From contig JAGCZE010000500.1 of NCBI GenBank assembly GCA_017960415.1, positions 1 to 5,429 on the forward strand: DNA of 5,429 bases, given 5' to 3'. The notes under the pieces were generated by a model, which was not told the DNA's origin, did no database searches, and saw nothing but the letters and a program-made list of their open reading frames with translations. The stretch comes from Lachnospiraceae bacterium. Lineage in GTDB: Bacteria > Bacillota_A > Clostridia > Lachnospirales > Lachnospiraceae. Shown here piece by piece: positions 1 through 4,799 of this stretch (the stretch's first letter is position 1; each line of letters starts with the position of its first letter). The translations under genes and the position numbers were made by a program.

Positions 1-59
1 CTTCGAATGCAATCTACTTAACAACATGATAGCGCGAACCCTTCGTTATCATCACAGAA

Positions 60-779
60 GTGGCTGTGGACGATCTGACCGAGAAAAAATTCTATAATGG
101 CTATATGGCAAACGCTTCATGGCTGTCTGACGGTCAGCGAGGAGTTTCATTTGATTATGATGGATCATTCACCGATAAGTCAAGGCTGCTTATCCGTGCA
201 AAGGTTCAATGTGATTCGTTAGGCAAGGATTCAAAATATGATTACGCAGTAGACAAGGTGAAGGGTCTCAAGGCCAAGAAGACCAAGACAACGTCGATCG
301 CTCTTACATGGTCGAAGGTATCGGGCGCCGAGTTCTACGAGATATACAGCGGCGACAACAAGCTCCTCGGAACTTCGAAGACCAACAGCTTTACGGTCAA
401 GAAGCTTAAGGCCGGAACGGGCTACGATTTCAAGGTCCGCGCGGTAGTTGACAAGGTATTTGTCGGACTTTTCAGCGATACGCTCTCGACACCCACAAAG
501 CCTAAGAAGGTTACGGTAAGCAGCGCGAAGCTCGCGAAGGATACCGTTACAGTAAGCTATAAGAAGGCAGTTGGCTCGGGTTACCAGGTCCAGATCGCAA
601 CCGACAAGAAATTCAAGAACGACCTTGTGAAGCTCACCGTAAAAGATGCAGCTGAACTCAAAGCCGTTCAGGACGGTCTGAAGGAAGGAAAGACCTATTA
701 TACGAGGGTAAGAGCTTATGTGACCTACGGCGGCAATACCGTTTACGGCGCATGGAGCAAAGTAAAGGCGACGAAGTAA
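60..779 (+). CDS. Fibronectin type III repeat protein, N-terminally incomplete (probable gene remnant)
   Basis: Two fibronectin type III (FN3) modules are visible in the 239 residues. The first spans about 66-147 (TTSIALTWSKVSGAEFYEIY, then a Y-x-F-K-V-R-A strand at 122-128). The second spans about 148-239 (GYQVQIATDKKFK, then YYTRVRAYV and a YGAWSKV ending). FN3 modules are beta-sandwich domains that usually serve as spacers or binding modules in secreted or surface enzymes. Residues 1-65 match nothing I recognise. The listed GTG start has no Shine-Dalgarno sequence, no signal peptide follows, and the same frame carries TGA and TAG at 27-32, so the true N-terminus is probably missing or lies across a disruption at the left edge. 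Codon use changes near base 245 from AT-rich to strongly C/G-ending codons. The FN3 identity is fairly secure; whether the gene is functional is doubtful. Confidence 0.6.
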   Translation: MAVDDLTEKKFYNGYMANASWLSDGQRGVSFDYDGSFTDKSRLLIRAKVQCDSLGKDSKYDYAVDKVKGLKAKKTKTTSIALTWSKVSGAEFYEIYSGDNKLLGTSKTNSFTVKKLKAGTGYDFKVRAVVDKVFVGLFSDTLSTPTKPKKVTVSSAKLAKDTVTVSYKKAVGSGYQVQIATDKKFKNDLVKLTVKDAAELKAVQDGLKEGKTYYTRVRAYVTYGGNTVYGAWSKVKATK

Positions 780-906
780 GGGCGAATACGAAGATAACTC
801 CGTATGAAAAATCGATTAATACTATTAAGCCGGTTTAGAGCTCAAAAGAGTATAGTCGGTATAAAAATTTGGAATATGGCCGTTAGAGCCGGATTAACGT
901 AAAACA

Positions 907-960
907 CAGAAAAACAGTCCTGTGCCAATTGCCGGGAAACCCGGTAAAAGGCACAGGACT
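907..960 (-). terminator. Intrinsic terminator of the ABC-F gene
   Basis: Perfect 11-bp inverted repeat AGTCCTGTGCC (916-926) / GGCACAGGACT (950-960) enclosing a second 5-bp stem CCGGG (932-936) / CCCGG (940-944) with a 3-nt loop. Read on the minus strand the hairpin is followed by GTTTTTCTG (915-908). It starts only 2 bp after the TAA of the ABC-F gene (963-965), so it ends that transcript. The plus-strand side is TA-rich (TATTATATTT) and might also stop transcripts arriving from the FN3 gene, but that side lacks a clean U-run. Confidence 0.85.
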
Positions 961-962
961 TA

Positions 963-2567
963 TTATATTTCGGGACTTTCGTACAGCTGCATCCCCGTAT
1001 CGCTGAATCTGTAAACTGTGTCGCAGACTTCGGCGATATATTTTCTGTCGTGGGAAACGCTTATGATGGCACCCGGAAATCCTGCAAGCATACGGCGTAT
1101 CACAGGACCCGAAAGCGGTGAGAAATTGCTGGTGGGTTCGTCCAGGATCAGGACATTGGCGCCCGACATACTCATCTTCAACAATAGGGTTTTTGCCCGC
1201 TGACCGCCCGAGAGCTCACGGATCGGATGGTCCATCTCGTCCGCGGTATATTTTAATGCACCGAGATAGGTGCGTATCCGGGTCAGCTCTTCTTTATCCC
1301 CTGTGTTGCGCAGGTATTCCACGGGACTTTTTTCCATATCCAGCATATCTTCGTAATTCTGGGGCATGTATTCAACTCGCAGGCTGCTCTGTTTTTGAAA
1401 AGATAAAGCCGGCTCCGGTCCGGATGATCCTGGCATTTGATCAGCCATCAGTTCTTTGGCGATCTCTTTCAGCAGCGTTGTCTTTCCGCAGCCGTTTCTG
1501 CCTATGATGCAGATCTTCTTTGAACCACGTATCTTTAGCCGTATATCTTTTGCAAGAACCCGCTCTCCGTCAGGGCTTCGCAGCTCGTCAAGATTAAGAT
1601 CGATCACGGTTTTTCCCGCAGGTACTGCCGAATCCTTATCGCCGAGCTTGAAGAATATCGCTTCTTCGGACTCGGGGAAATCGGCCATATCTGAAGCCTC
1701 ACGGTCAAATCTGCGTTCCATTGATTTTACCGTATGCATTTTCTTCTTCAGCAGCCTTCCGGTGGACGGATCCTGTCTGGATACTGTATTCTGCGCGTGT
1801 TCGACCTTCTGCATGATACGGCGCAGCTTCTCATCCTTGATCTTTTGTTCCTTGCGCTGGCTGGCTGCGAGATTTTCCTGATTTTCGAATATTTCATCCC
1901 GGCGTTTCAGATACTCTCTGTAGGGAACCCGGATCACGGTATGGCGGCTGACGGTCTTGCGCCGGATCTGTTCGAGATGTATCACCATATTCGCAGTATT
2001 TTCGACCAGCACTTCGTCGTGGGAAATAAACAGCACCGCGCCTTTCCAACCGTTGATAAAATCTTCGAGCCATTCAAGTGTTTCGATATCAAGGTCGTTC
2101 GACGGTTCATCGAGCAGCAGAACTGTTGGCTCTTCCATCAAAAGGCGCAGCAGCTGGGCTTTTACCTTTTCACCGCCCGATAAGCTTCCCATGGGCTGTT
2201 CCCGGTAATAAAACTCCGGTTCAAGCCCGAAATCACTGGCCATCCTGCCGAGTTCTTTCGGGGTCTTTTCCCAGAAAGCACCGCATTCATTGAAATAATC
2301 ATATACGCTCCGGGATTTTTCGGAATCCGGAAGCTCCTGAGGAAGGTAACCGGGCCGCTCATCATTTATGATGCGTTCACCCGCGCATTCTGTGTAATCA
2401 TCGATCAGATCGGGCGAAAAGATCCATTTCAGGAGAGTACTCTTGCCGTTGCCCTCCTCACCGATAATTACGGCTTTATCCCCGTGATTCAGTACCATAT
2501 CGAAATTATCTATTATCACACGCAGATCCTTCCTGTGCGTGATCTTAACATTTTTTACCTGTAACAT
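963..2567 (-). CDS. ABC-F family ATPase (possible ribosome-protection / antibiotic-resistance factor)
   Basis: Soluble 534-aa protein with two nucleotide-binding domains and no membrane segments, the ABC-F layout. These proteins bind the ribosomal E site and act on translation rather than transport; some members displace antibiotics. NBD1 has Walker A GEEGNGKST (36-44), signature LSGGE (129-133), Walker B LLLDEPSNDLD (150-160) and switch H183. NBD2 has Walker A GRNGCGKTT (356-364), signature LSGGQ (452-456), Walker B LILDEP (473-478) and switch H506. A charged, helical linker at about 216-292 is the P-site tRNA interaction region, its tip near 261-277. NBD2 reads TSNFSP instead of the usual TNHLD, so its D-loop is atypical. 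There is no long C-terminal extension. The ATG is supported by AAAGGAG ten bases upstream. A long leader containing a terminator precedes it, suggesting attenuation. ABC-F membership is certain; a resistance role is inferred, and I do not assign a named subfamily. Confidence 0.93.
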   Translation of the reverse strand: MLQVKNVKITHRKDLRVIIDNFDMVLNHGDKAVIIGEEGNGKSTLLKWIFSPDLIDDYTECAGERIINDERPGYLPQELPDSEKSRSVYDYFNECGAFWEKTPKELGRMASDFGLEPEFYYREQPMGSLSGGEKVKAQLLRLLMEEPTVLLLDEPSNDLDIETLEWLEDFINGWKGAVLFISHDEVLVENTANMVIHLEQIRRKTVSRHTVIRVPYREYLKRRDEIFENQENLAASQRKEQKIKDEKLRRIMQKVEHAQNTVSRQDPSTGRLLKKKMHTVKSMERRFDREASDMADFPESEEAIFFKLGDKDSAVPAGKTVIDLNLDELRSPDGERVLAKDIRLKIRGSKKICIIGRNGCGKTTLLKEIAKELMADQMPGSSGPEPALSFQKQSSLRVEYMPQNYEDMLDMEKSPVEYLRNTGDKEELTRIRTYLGALKYTADEMDHPIRELSGGQRAKTLLLKMSMSGANVLILDEPTSNFSPLSGPVIRRMLAGFPGAIISVSHDRKYIAEVCDTVYRFSDTGMQLYESPEI

Positions 2568-2577
2568 AAAACATCAA

Positions 2578-2584
2578 CTCCTTT
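2578..2584 (-). promoter_or_regulatory. Ribosome binding site of the ABC-F gene
   Basis: AAAGGAG on the minus strand, 10 nt before the ATG at 2567. It is a near-perfect Shine-Dalgarno sequence and fixes the start. It is not obviously base-paired within the leader, which suggests that any control acts on transcription rather than on translation initiation. Confidence 0.85.
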
Positions 2585-2680
2585 ATTTCCGACACGATGT
2601 ATCCGTAAAATCACTCGTTCCGCAGAATCACGGCAGTAGAGAGTTTATCCGTGGACCGGTATTTACGTAACATCTTCGAT

Positions 2681-2705
2681 AAAAAAAGCCCGGCTTGTAC
2701 CGGGC
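2681..2705 (-). terminator. Intrinsic terminator inside the ABC-F leader (attenuator)
   Basis: On the minus strand, GCCCGG (2705-2700), loop TACAAG, CCGGGC (2693-2688), then seven consecutive T (2687-2681). This is a GC-rich stem with an immediate U-run, so it is directional on this strand. It lies 114 bp before the ABC-F start and downstream of the only good minus-strand promoter seen (3054-3026). No full-length gene lies upstream on this strand for it to terminate, which makes an attenuator the natural reading. Its 5' arm and loop (CCGGTACA, 2703-2696) are exactly complementary to TGTACCGG at 2885-2878. Confidence 0.8.
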
Positions 2706-2717
2706 AGACAGTCATGT

Positions 2718-2801
2718 TTACAGAAATCCGATGAAAGTTAGGATCTGTACGGACACAGAAACAGGAAGATAAAGCCACGATACGGCTCGGAGCCGTTTCA
2801 T
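2718..2801 (-). CDS. Candidate 27-aa regulatory leader peptide
   Basis: ATG at 2801 opens a 27-codon frame beginning MKRLRAVSWLYLPV and ending in TAA at 2718, 12 nt before the attenuator stem. It has a basic N-terminus and is hydrophobic and Ser/Val-rich afterwards. R3-L4-R5 fits the Arg/Lys-X-Arg/Lys motif at which macrolide-bound ribosomes are known to stall (for example ErmDL). A palindrome ACGGCT-CCG-AGCCGT (2796-2782) covers codons 2-7. A further stem, TACAGATCC (2749-2741) with GGATTTCTGTA (2729-2719, 2-nt bulge), sits over its last codons. The ribosome binding site is weak (AGAAG, 13 nt upstream), and the frame is open upstream to a TTG at 2906. Position favours a leader peptide; translation is unproven. 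Confidence 0.35.
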   Translation of the reverse strand: MKRLRAVSWLYLPVSVSVQILTFIGFL

Positions 2802-2877
2802 ATGAAAACATGATCTTCTGTATTTGATGTGCCTGCACAAAATAAAAAAGGGATTCCCGTTAATATGATAATCTGAT

Positions 2878-2897
2878 CCGGTACAGGCTCTTTGTAC
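2878..2897 (-). promoter_or_regulatory. Candidate antiterminator strand with competing hairpin
   Basis: On the minus strand TGTACCGG (2885-2878) is the exact reverse complement of CCGGTACA (2703-2696), the 5' arm and loop of the attenuator, so pairing would block terminator formation. The same segment can fold locally as GTACA (2897-2893), 7-nt loop, TGTAC (2885-2881). It can also pair with CCGTACAG (2752-2745) inside the 27-codon ORF, with one bulged base. Three mutually exclusive partners for one strand is typical of attenuation switches. An 8-base match alone could be chance, so this remains a hypothesis. Confidence 0.4.
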
Positions 2898-2965
2898 GAC
2901 AAACAACAGACAAACCGCGTCGGCGTATTGTCTGAAAATCCGTTATAAGCCTAATCCAAATCAAG

Positions 2966-2980
2966 TTATCTATTAATCAT
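2966..2980 (-). CDS. Mini-ORF MINR in the ABC-F leader
   Basis: ATG ATT AAT AGA TAA on the minus strand, preceded by AGGTG with a 5-nt spacer (2990-2986), a good Shine-Dalgarno arrangement. It begins about 40 nt after the predicted transcription start. Such short ORFs in ABC-F or erm leaders may serve to sense ribosome stalling, but four codons can arise by chance. Confidence 0.3.
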   Translation of the reverse strand: MINR

Positions 2981-2984
2981 CCCT

Positions 2985-2999
2985 TCACCTTTTACACAT
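2985..2999 (-). CDS. Mini-ORF MCKR in the ABC-F leader
   Basis: ATG TGT AAA AGG TGA on the minus strand, with AAAGG (3011-3007) 7 nt upstream. It stops 4 nt before the MINR mini-ORF, and its last codons supply that ORF's ribosome binding site, so the two could be coupled. Its ATG lies in the centre of the 14-bp palindrome. An in-frame ATG at 3014 would extend it to nine codons, but that lies only about 5 nt from the predicted transcription start. Confidence 0.27.
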   Translation of the reverse strand: MCKR

Positions 3000-3006
3000 A
3001 TGTGTA
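2993..3006. repeat. Perfect 14-bp palindrome, candidate operator
   Basis: TACACATATGTGTA is a perfect dyad without a spacer. It lies about 13-26 bp downstream of the predicted ABC-F transcription start and just outside the divergent promoter pair. A repressor bound there would block the minus-strand promoter. As RNA it could only form a weak 5-bp stem with a 4-nt loop, so a DNA operator is the more natural reading. No regulator gene is visible in the window. Confidence 0.4.
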
Positions 3007-3007
3007 C

Positions 3008-3024
3008 CTTTCATTTGATGAAAG
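3008..3024 (-). other. Hairpin at the 5' end of the ABC-F transcript
   Basis: CTTTCAT (3024-3018), loop CAA, ATGAAAG (3014-3008): a perfect 7-bp stem beginning next to the predicted transcription start. It could stabilise the transcript's 5' end. It includes part of the AAAGG that precedes the MCKR mini-ORF and so might mask it. Confidence 0.35.
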
Positions 3025-3025
3025 A

Positions 3026-3054
3026 AGAATATCATATATTGGCCGGTTCGTCAA
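3026..3054 (-). promoter_or_regulatory. Predicted sigma-A-type promoter for the ABC-F leader
   Basis: TTGACG (3054-3049), 17-bp spacer, TATTCT (3031-3026) on the minus strand. The -35 box matches 5 of 6 consensus positions and the -10 box 4 of 6, with ideal spacing. The predicted start is near 3019. It is the best minus-strand promoter between the MFS remnant and the ABC-F gene. Confidence 0.55.
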
Positions 3055-3076
3055 GGGGAGGGATGATGATAAACAG

Positions 3077-3106
3077 TTGACAAATGATCATGATTATAAA
3101 TATGAT
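3077..3106 (+). promoter_or_regulatory. Predicted sigma-A-type promoter for the MFS gene
   Basis: TTGACA (3077-3082, perfect -35), 18-bp spacer, TATGAT (3101-3106, 5 of 6 for the -10). The predicted start is near 3113, giving a leader of about 105 nt to the MFS ATG. Its -35 box is only 22 bp from that of the minus-strand promoter, so the two are back to back and could share regulation. Confidence 0.6.
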
Positions 3107-3217
3107 TACCTTATCGGTTTATTATTATTTGTTTGCGAATGTGAATGGGGTTCTGAGAATAGGTGCAATTATTTTAGTATATATGCAAAGATAGCATTTG
3201 TCGTATGAGGTCAGAAT

Positions 3218-3945
3218 ATGGGAAAAAACTATAAAACCACGATAAAAGCGGCATACTTAGGGTATGTTGTGCAGGCAGTAGTAAATAATTTTGTGCCGCT
3301 CCTGTTTATCCGTATGCAGTCTGAATTTGGGATACCGCTTGGAAAGATAACGCTTCTGGTTACTTTCAACTTCGGTATACAGCTGCTGATAGACATGTTT
3401 TCAACTCCCCTGATCGAGAAGGTCGGTTACAGGGCATCAATGATAGCCTCGAATGCATTTGTTATTACGGGATTGCTCCTCCTTACCGTACTGCCCGGAA
3501 AGGTTATGGAGCCCTTTGCGGGAATTCTGGTCTGCGTATGCATTTACGCGATCGGAGGCGGTCTTCAGGAAGTTCTCGTAAGTCCTATTGTTGAGTTCCT
3601 ATTGCCAAGCTTGAAGCAGATACCGAAGAGAGTATCGGGTTAAAGGAATTGGTTTCTCAGGGAGTTTTCTGGTTGATGTTTCTTATGATGTTCAGTGCCG
3701 GAGCTTCCGAACAGGCTGTCAGTCAGTGGTCTTCGGCGTTTGCCGAAAAAGGACTCGGAGTTTCGAAAACTCTTGGAGATATTCTGGGACCCATGCTGTT
3801 CGCATTCTGCATGGCGGTATCAAGAACGATATATGGCATAAAGGGCCATAAGATCGATCTTAAAAGATTTATGGGCATAAGTACCGTATTGTGTATAGCA
3901 GCGTATATGGTCTATGAAAAAGAGGCGGTGATTGGGTCAGCGTAG
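3218..3945 (+). pseudogene. MFS transporter, broken by internal deletion, frameshift and 3' loss
   Basis: Two pieces of one major facilitator superfamily permease lie in different frames. Piece 1 (3218-3643) encodes four membrane segments (about residues 11-33, 42-66, 73-93, 98-122), with a motif-A-like TPLIEKVGYRA loop after the second. Its family-like sequence stops at VSPIVE (about 3595) and is followed by an out-of-frame tail. Piece 2 is open from 3595, reads VPIAKLEADTEESIGLKEL, then the family-typical MFSAGASEQAVSQW and GLGVSKTLGDILGPM segments, matching segments 7-9. Segments 5-6, roughly 70 residues by family expectation, are absent at the junction near 3592-3597. Similarity ends near 3912 and a stop follows at 3943, so segments 10-12 are missing too. 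The ATG at 3218 keeps a good GAGG site (3207-3210) and a promoter. The original was probably a sugar or solute permease; the substrate is not readable. It cannot make a functional carrier. Confidence 0.85.
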
Positions 3946-3950
3946 CATGA

Positions 3951-3987
3951 AATGTCCGGGAAAATGTCCGAAAAAATGCCGAAATCT
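3951..3987 (+). repeat. Three imperfect 12-bp tandem units between the MFS remnant and the next gene
   Basis: ATGTCCGGGAAA, ATGTCCGAAAAA and ATGCCGAAATCT follow one another from 3952, placing ATGs at 3952, 3964 and 3976 in the frame of the downstream gene (M-S-G-K, M-S-E-K, M-P-K-S). None of these ATGs has a convincing ribosome binding site. The stretch probably marks slippage at the decayed end of the MFS gene. Confidence 0.5.
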
Positions 3988-4020
3988 GCAACAATATGGG
4001 AAGAGTGGAAAGAGACTGAA

Positions 4021-4026
4021 GGGAGG
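4021..4026 (+). promoter_or_regulatory. Ribosome binding site selecting a TTG start
   Basis: GGGAGG with a 6-nt spacer before TTG at 4033. It is far stronger than anything before the upstream in-frame ATGs (3952, 3964, 3976), so it decides the start of the 179-aa protein. Confidence 0.75.
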
Positions 4027-4032
4027 AACAAT

Positions 4033-4572
4033 TTGAAACTATATCATTATTATGATCGTGAATCCGGTCCGTTCAGGAGCATTTCCGAGCTGTCCGATAC
4101 GGAAGCGGAAGAAATACTACGGAAGATCCGTGTTGAGAAGCCTGATATTTTTCTTGCAAAACGCCCTGATGATTATGTGCAGAAACGAAAGAAATTTGAG
4201 AAAATTTTAAGTAACGAATTTCTCAAAAAGGGCGGCTTGATAGAACGTGATACACCGCATTATCTGGTTGTGGAAGAGGTTCCGTTCTTTGAAAAATGGT
4301 ATGAAAACACGGCCTGGGTCACGGTAGATACAAGTGAACTGGATCTGCGGACGGTTTCATTTACTTATGGTGACTCACATCCTACCTTCAGCGGAAATGT
4401 AAAGGACGGGAAGGAATATAGGAACAGGTTATATACCTATGACGAGATACTGAAGATCATTGATAAATACGGGTTGCCGCAGATATGGAATCCTGATTTT
4501 AAGTATGGACCCGAGTGCTATATCGAGGTTCAGGTGTGGTCGGACCGCGGGCTGGAGAGATGGCTGCACTAA
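4033..4572 (+). CDS. Conserved hypothetical protein, 179 aa
   Basis: The protein, starting MKLYHYYDRESGPF, looks like a cytoplasmic protein: there is no signal peptide or membrane segment and it is rich in charged and aromatic residues. Visible parts are an acidic/basic helical stretch at about 18-65, a TPHYLVVEEVPFFEKWYEN segment (74-92), FTYGDSHPTFS (110-120), YTYDEILKIIDKYGLPQIWN (134-153) and YIEVQVW (163-169). It resembles uncharacterised single-domain proteins I associate with Lachnospiraceae, but I know no function or named domain for it. The TTG start is chosen because of GGGAGG 6 nt upstream and because the family-like sequence begins there; the frame is open back to ATG 3952, which would add 27 residues (206 in total). 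The frame is intact, unlike its upstream neighbour, and a hairpin follows at 4601-4632. No promoter is evident; it may be read from the MFS promoter. Confidence 0.75.
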   Translation: MKLYHYYDRESGPFRSISELSDTEAEEILRKIRVEKPDIFLAKRPDDYVQKRKKFEKILSNEFLKKGGLIERDTPHYLVVEEVPFFEKWYENTAWVTVDTSELDLRTVSFTYGDSHPTFSGNVKDGKEYRNRLYTYDEILKIIDKYGLPQIWNPDFKYGPECYIEVQVWSDRGLERWLH

Positions 4573-4600
4573 CCCGTTTTACTGTTTTCCAGTAGGCGAA

Positions 4601-4632
4601 GGTAACAAGAAACCGAAAGAGGTTTTGTTACC
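4601..4632 (+). repeat. Inverted repeat downstream of the 179-aa gene
   Basis: GGTAACAAGAAACC (4601-4614), loop GAAAGA, GGTTTTGTTACC (4621-4632): 12 base pairs with a 2-nt bulge in the 5' arm. It starts 28 bp after the stop codon. No U-run follows on either strand, so it is not a standard intrinsic terminator; it may protect the mRNA 3' end or be a degenerate terminator. Confidence 0.5.
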
Positions 4633-4669
4633 GGCCGGAATATCGCATAAACAAACGCGCGGTATAAGT

Positions 4670-4718
4670 AAAAATGCCCGATAGAGAAACCAGAGCAATT
4701 TGGTTTCTCTGTCGGGCA
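4670..4718 (-). terminator. Intrinsic terminator of the alcohol dehydrogenase gene
   Basis: TGCCCGATAGAGAAACCA (4675-4692), 8-nt loop, TGGTTTCTCTGTCGGGCA (4701-4718): 18 positions that pair except one, which is U-G in plus-strand RNA and A-C in minus-strand RNA. On the minus strand TTTTT (4674-4670) follows directly. It lies about 80 bp beyond the dehydrogenase stop. The plus side continues CAATTATTACC, so termination of plus transcripts would be weaker, although the stem itself forms on both strands between these convergent genes. Confidence 0.85.
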
Positions 4719-4799
4719 CAATTATTACCTGAGTTCGCTAATGCCTTTATATTCATGATTGCACTACAAAGGCGTATAACGGTCAAAACACGGCTAATA

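Larger units (their letters stand above)
2568..3019 (-). promoter_or_regulatory. Long 5' leader of the ABC-F gene, probable transcription attenuator
   Basis: About 450 nt lie between the predicted transcription start (about 3019) and the ABC-F ATG without a conventional gene. In transcript order it contains a 7-bp hairpin at 3024-3008, two four-codon mini-ORFs (2999-2985 and 2980-2966), a small GTACA/TGTAC hairpin (2897-2881) overlapping a candidate antiterminator strand (2885-2878), a 27-codon ORF (2801-2718), an intrinsic terminator (2705-2681), and then the gene's ribosome binding site. I see no convincing promoter between the terminator and the gene, so expression should depend on readthrough. 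The parts are seen in the sequence; the regulatory function is inferred. Confidence 0.55.

Noticed and set aside
1018..2293. Several plus-strand open frames of 61-149 codons opposite the ABC-F gene
   Set aside because: They are antisense to a full-length, motif-rich ABC-F protein, have low-complexity Ser/Arg-rich products and no ribosome binding sites.
2645..2665. GTGGACCGGT on the plus strand resembling the T-box TGGNACCGCG element
   Set aside because: It is on the strand opposite to the gene it would regulate, and no specifier-loop or stem I structure is seen.
2611..2838. 75-codon minus-strand frame running across the leader terminator
   Set aside because: It lacks a good ribosome binding site, crosses the attenuator stem and T-run, and its product has no recognisable features. 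The shorter 27-codon frame is the better leader-peptide candidate.
2844..2858. GGGAATCCC followed by six T on the minus strand, a possible second terminator
   Set aside because: The stem is only 3 bp, too weak for intrinsic termination.
2718..2906. 62-codon TTG-started extension of the 27-codon leader ORF
   Set aside because: There is no Shine-Dalgarno sequence before the TTG, and it would run through the candidate antiterminator; the internal ATG at 2801 is a simpler start.
3002..3208. Open frame of 68 codons on the plus strand before the MFS gene
   Set aside because: It contains the predicted MFS promoter, has no ribosome binding site, starts inside the palindrome/hairpin region, and its product resembles nothing.
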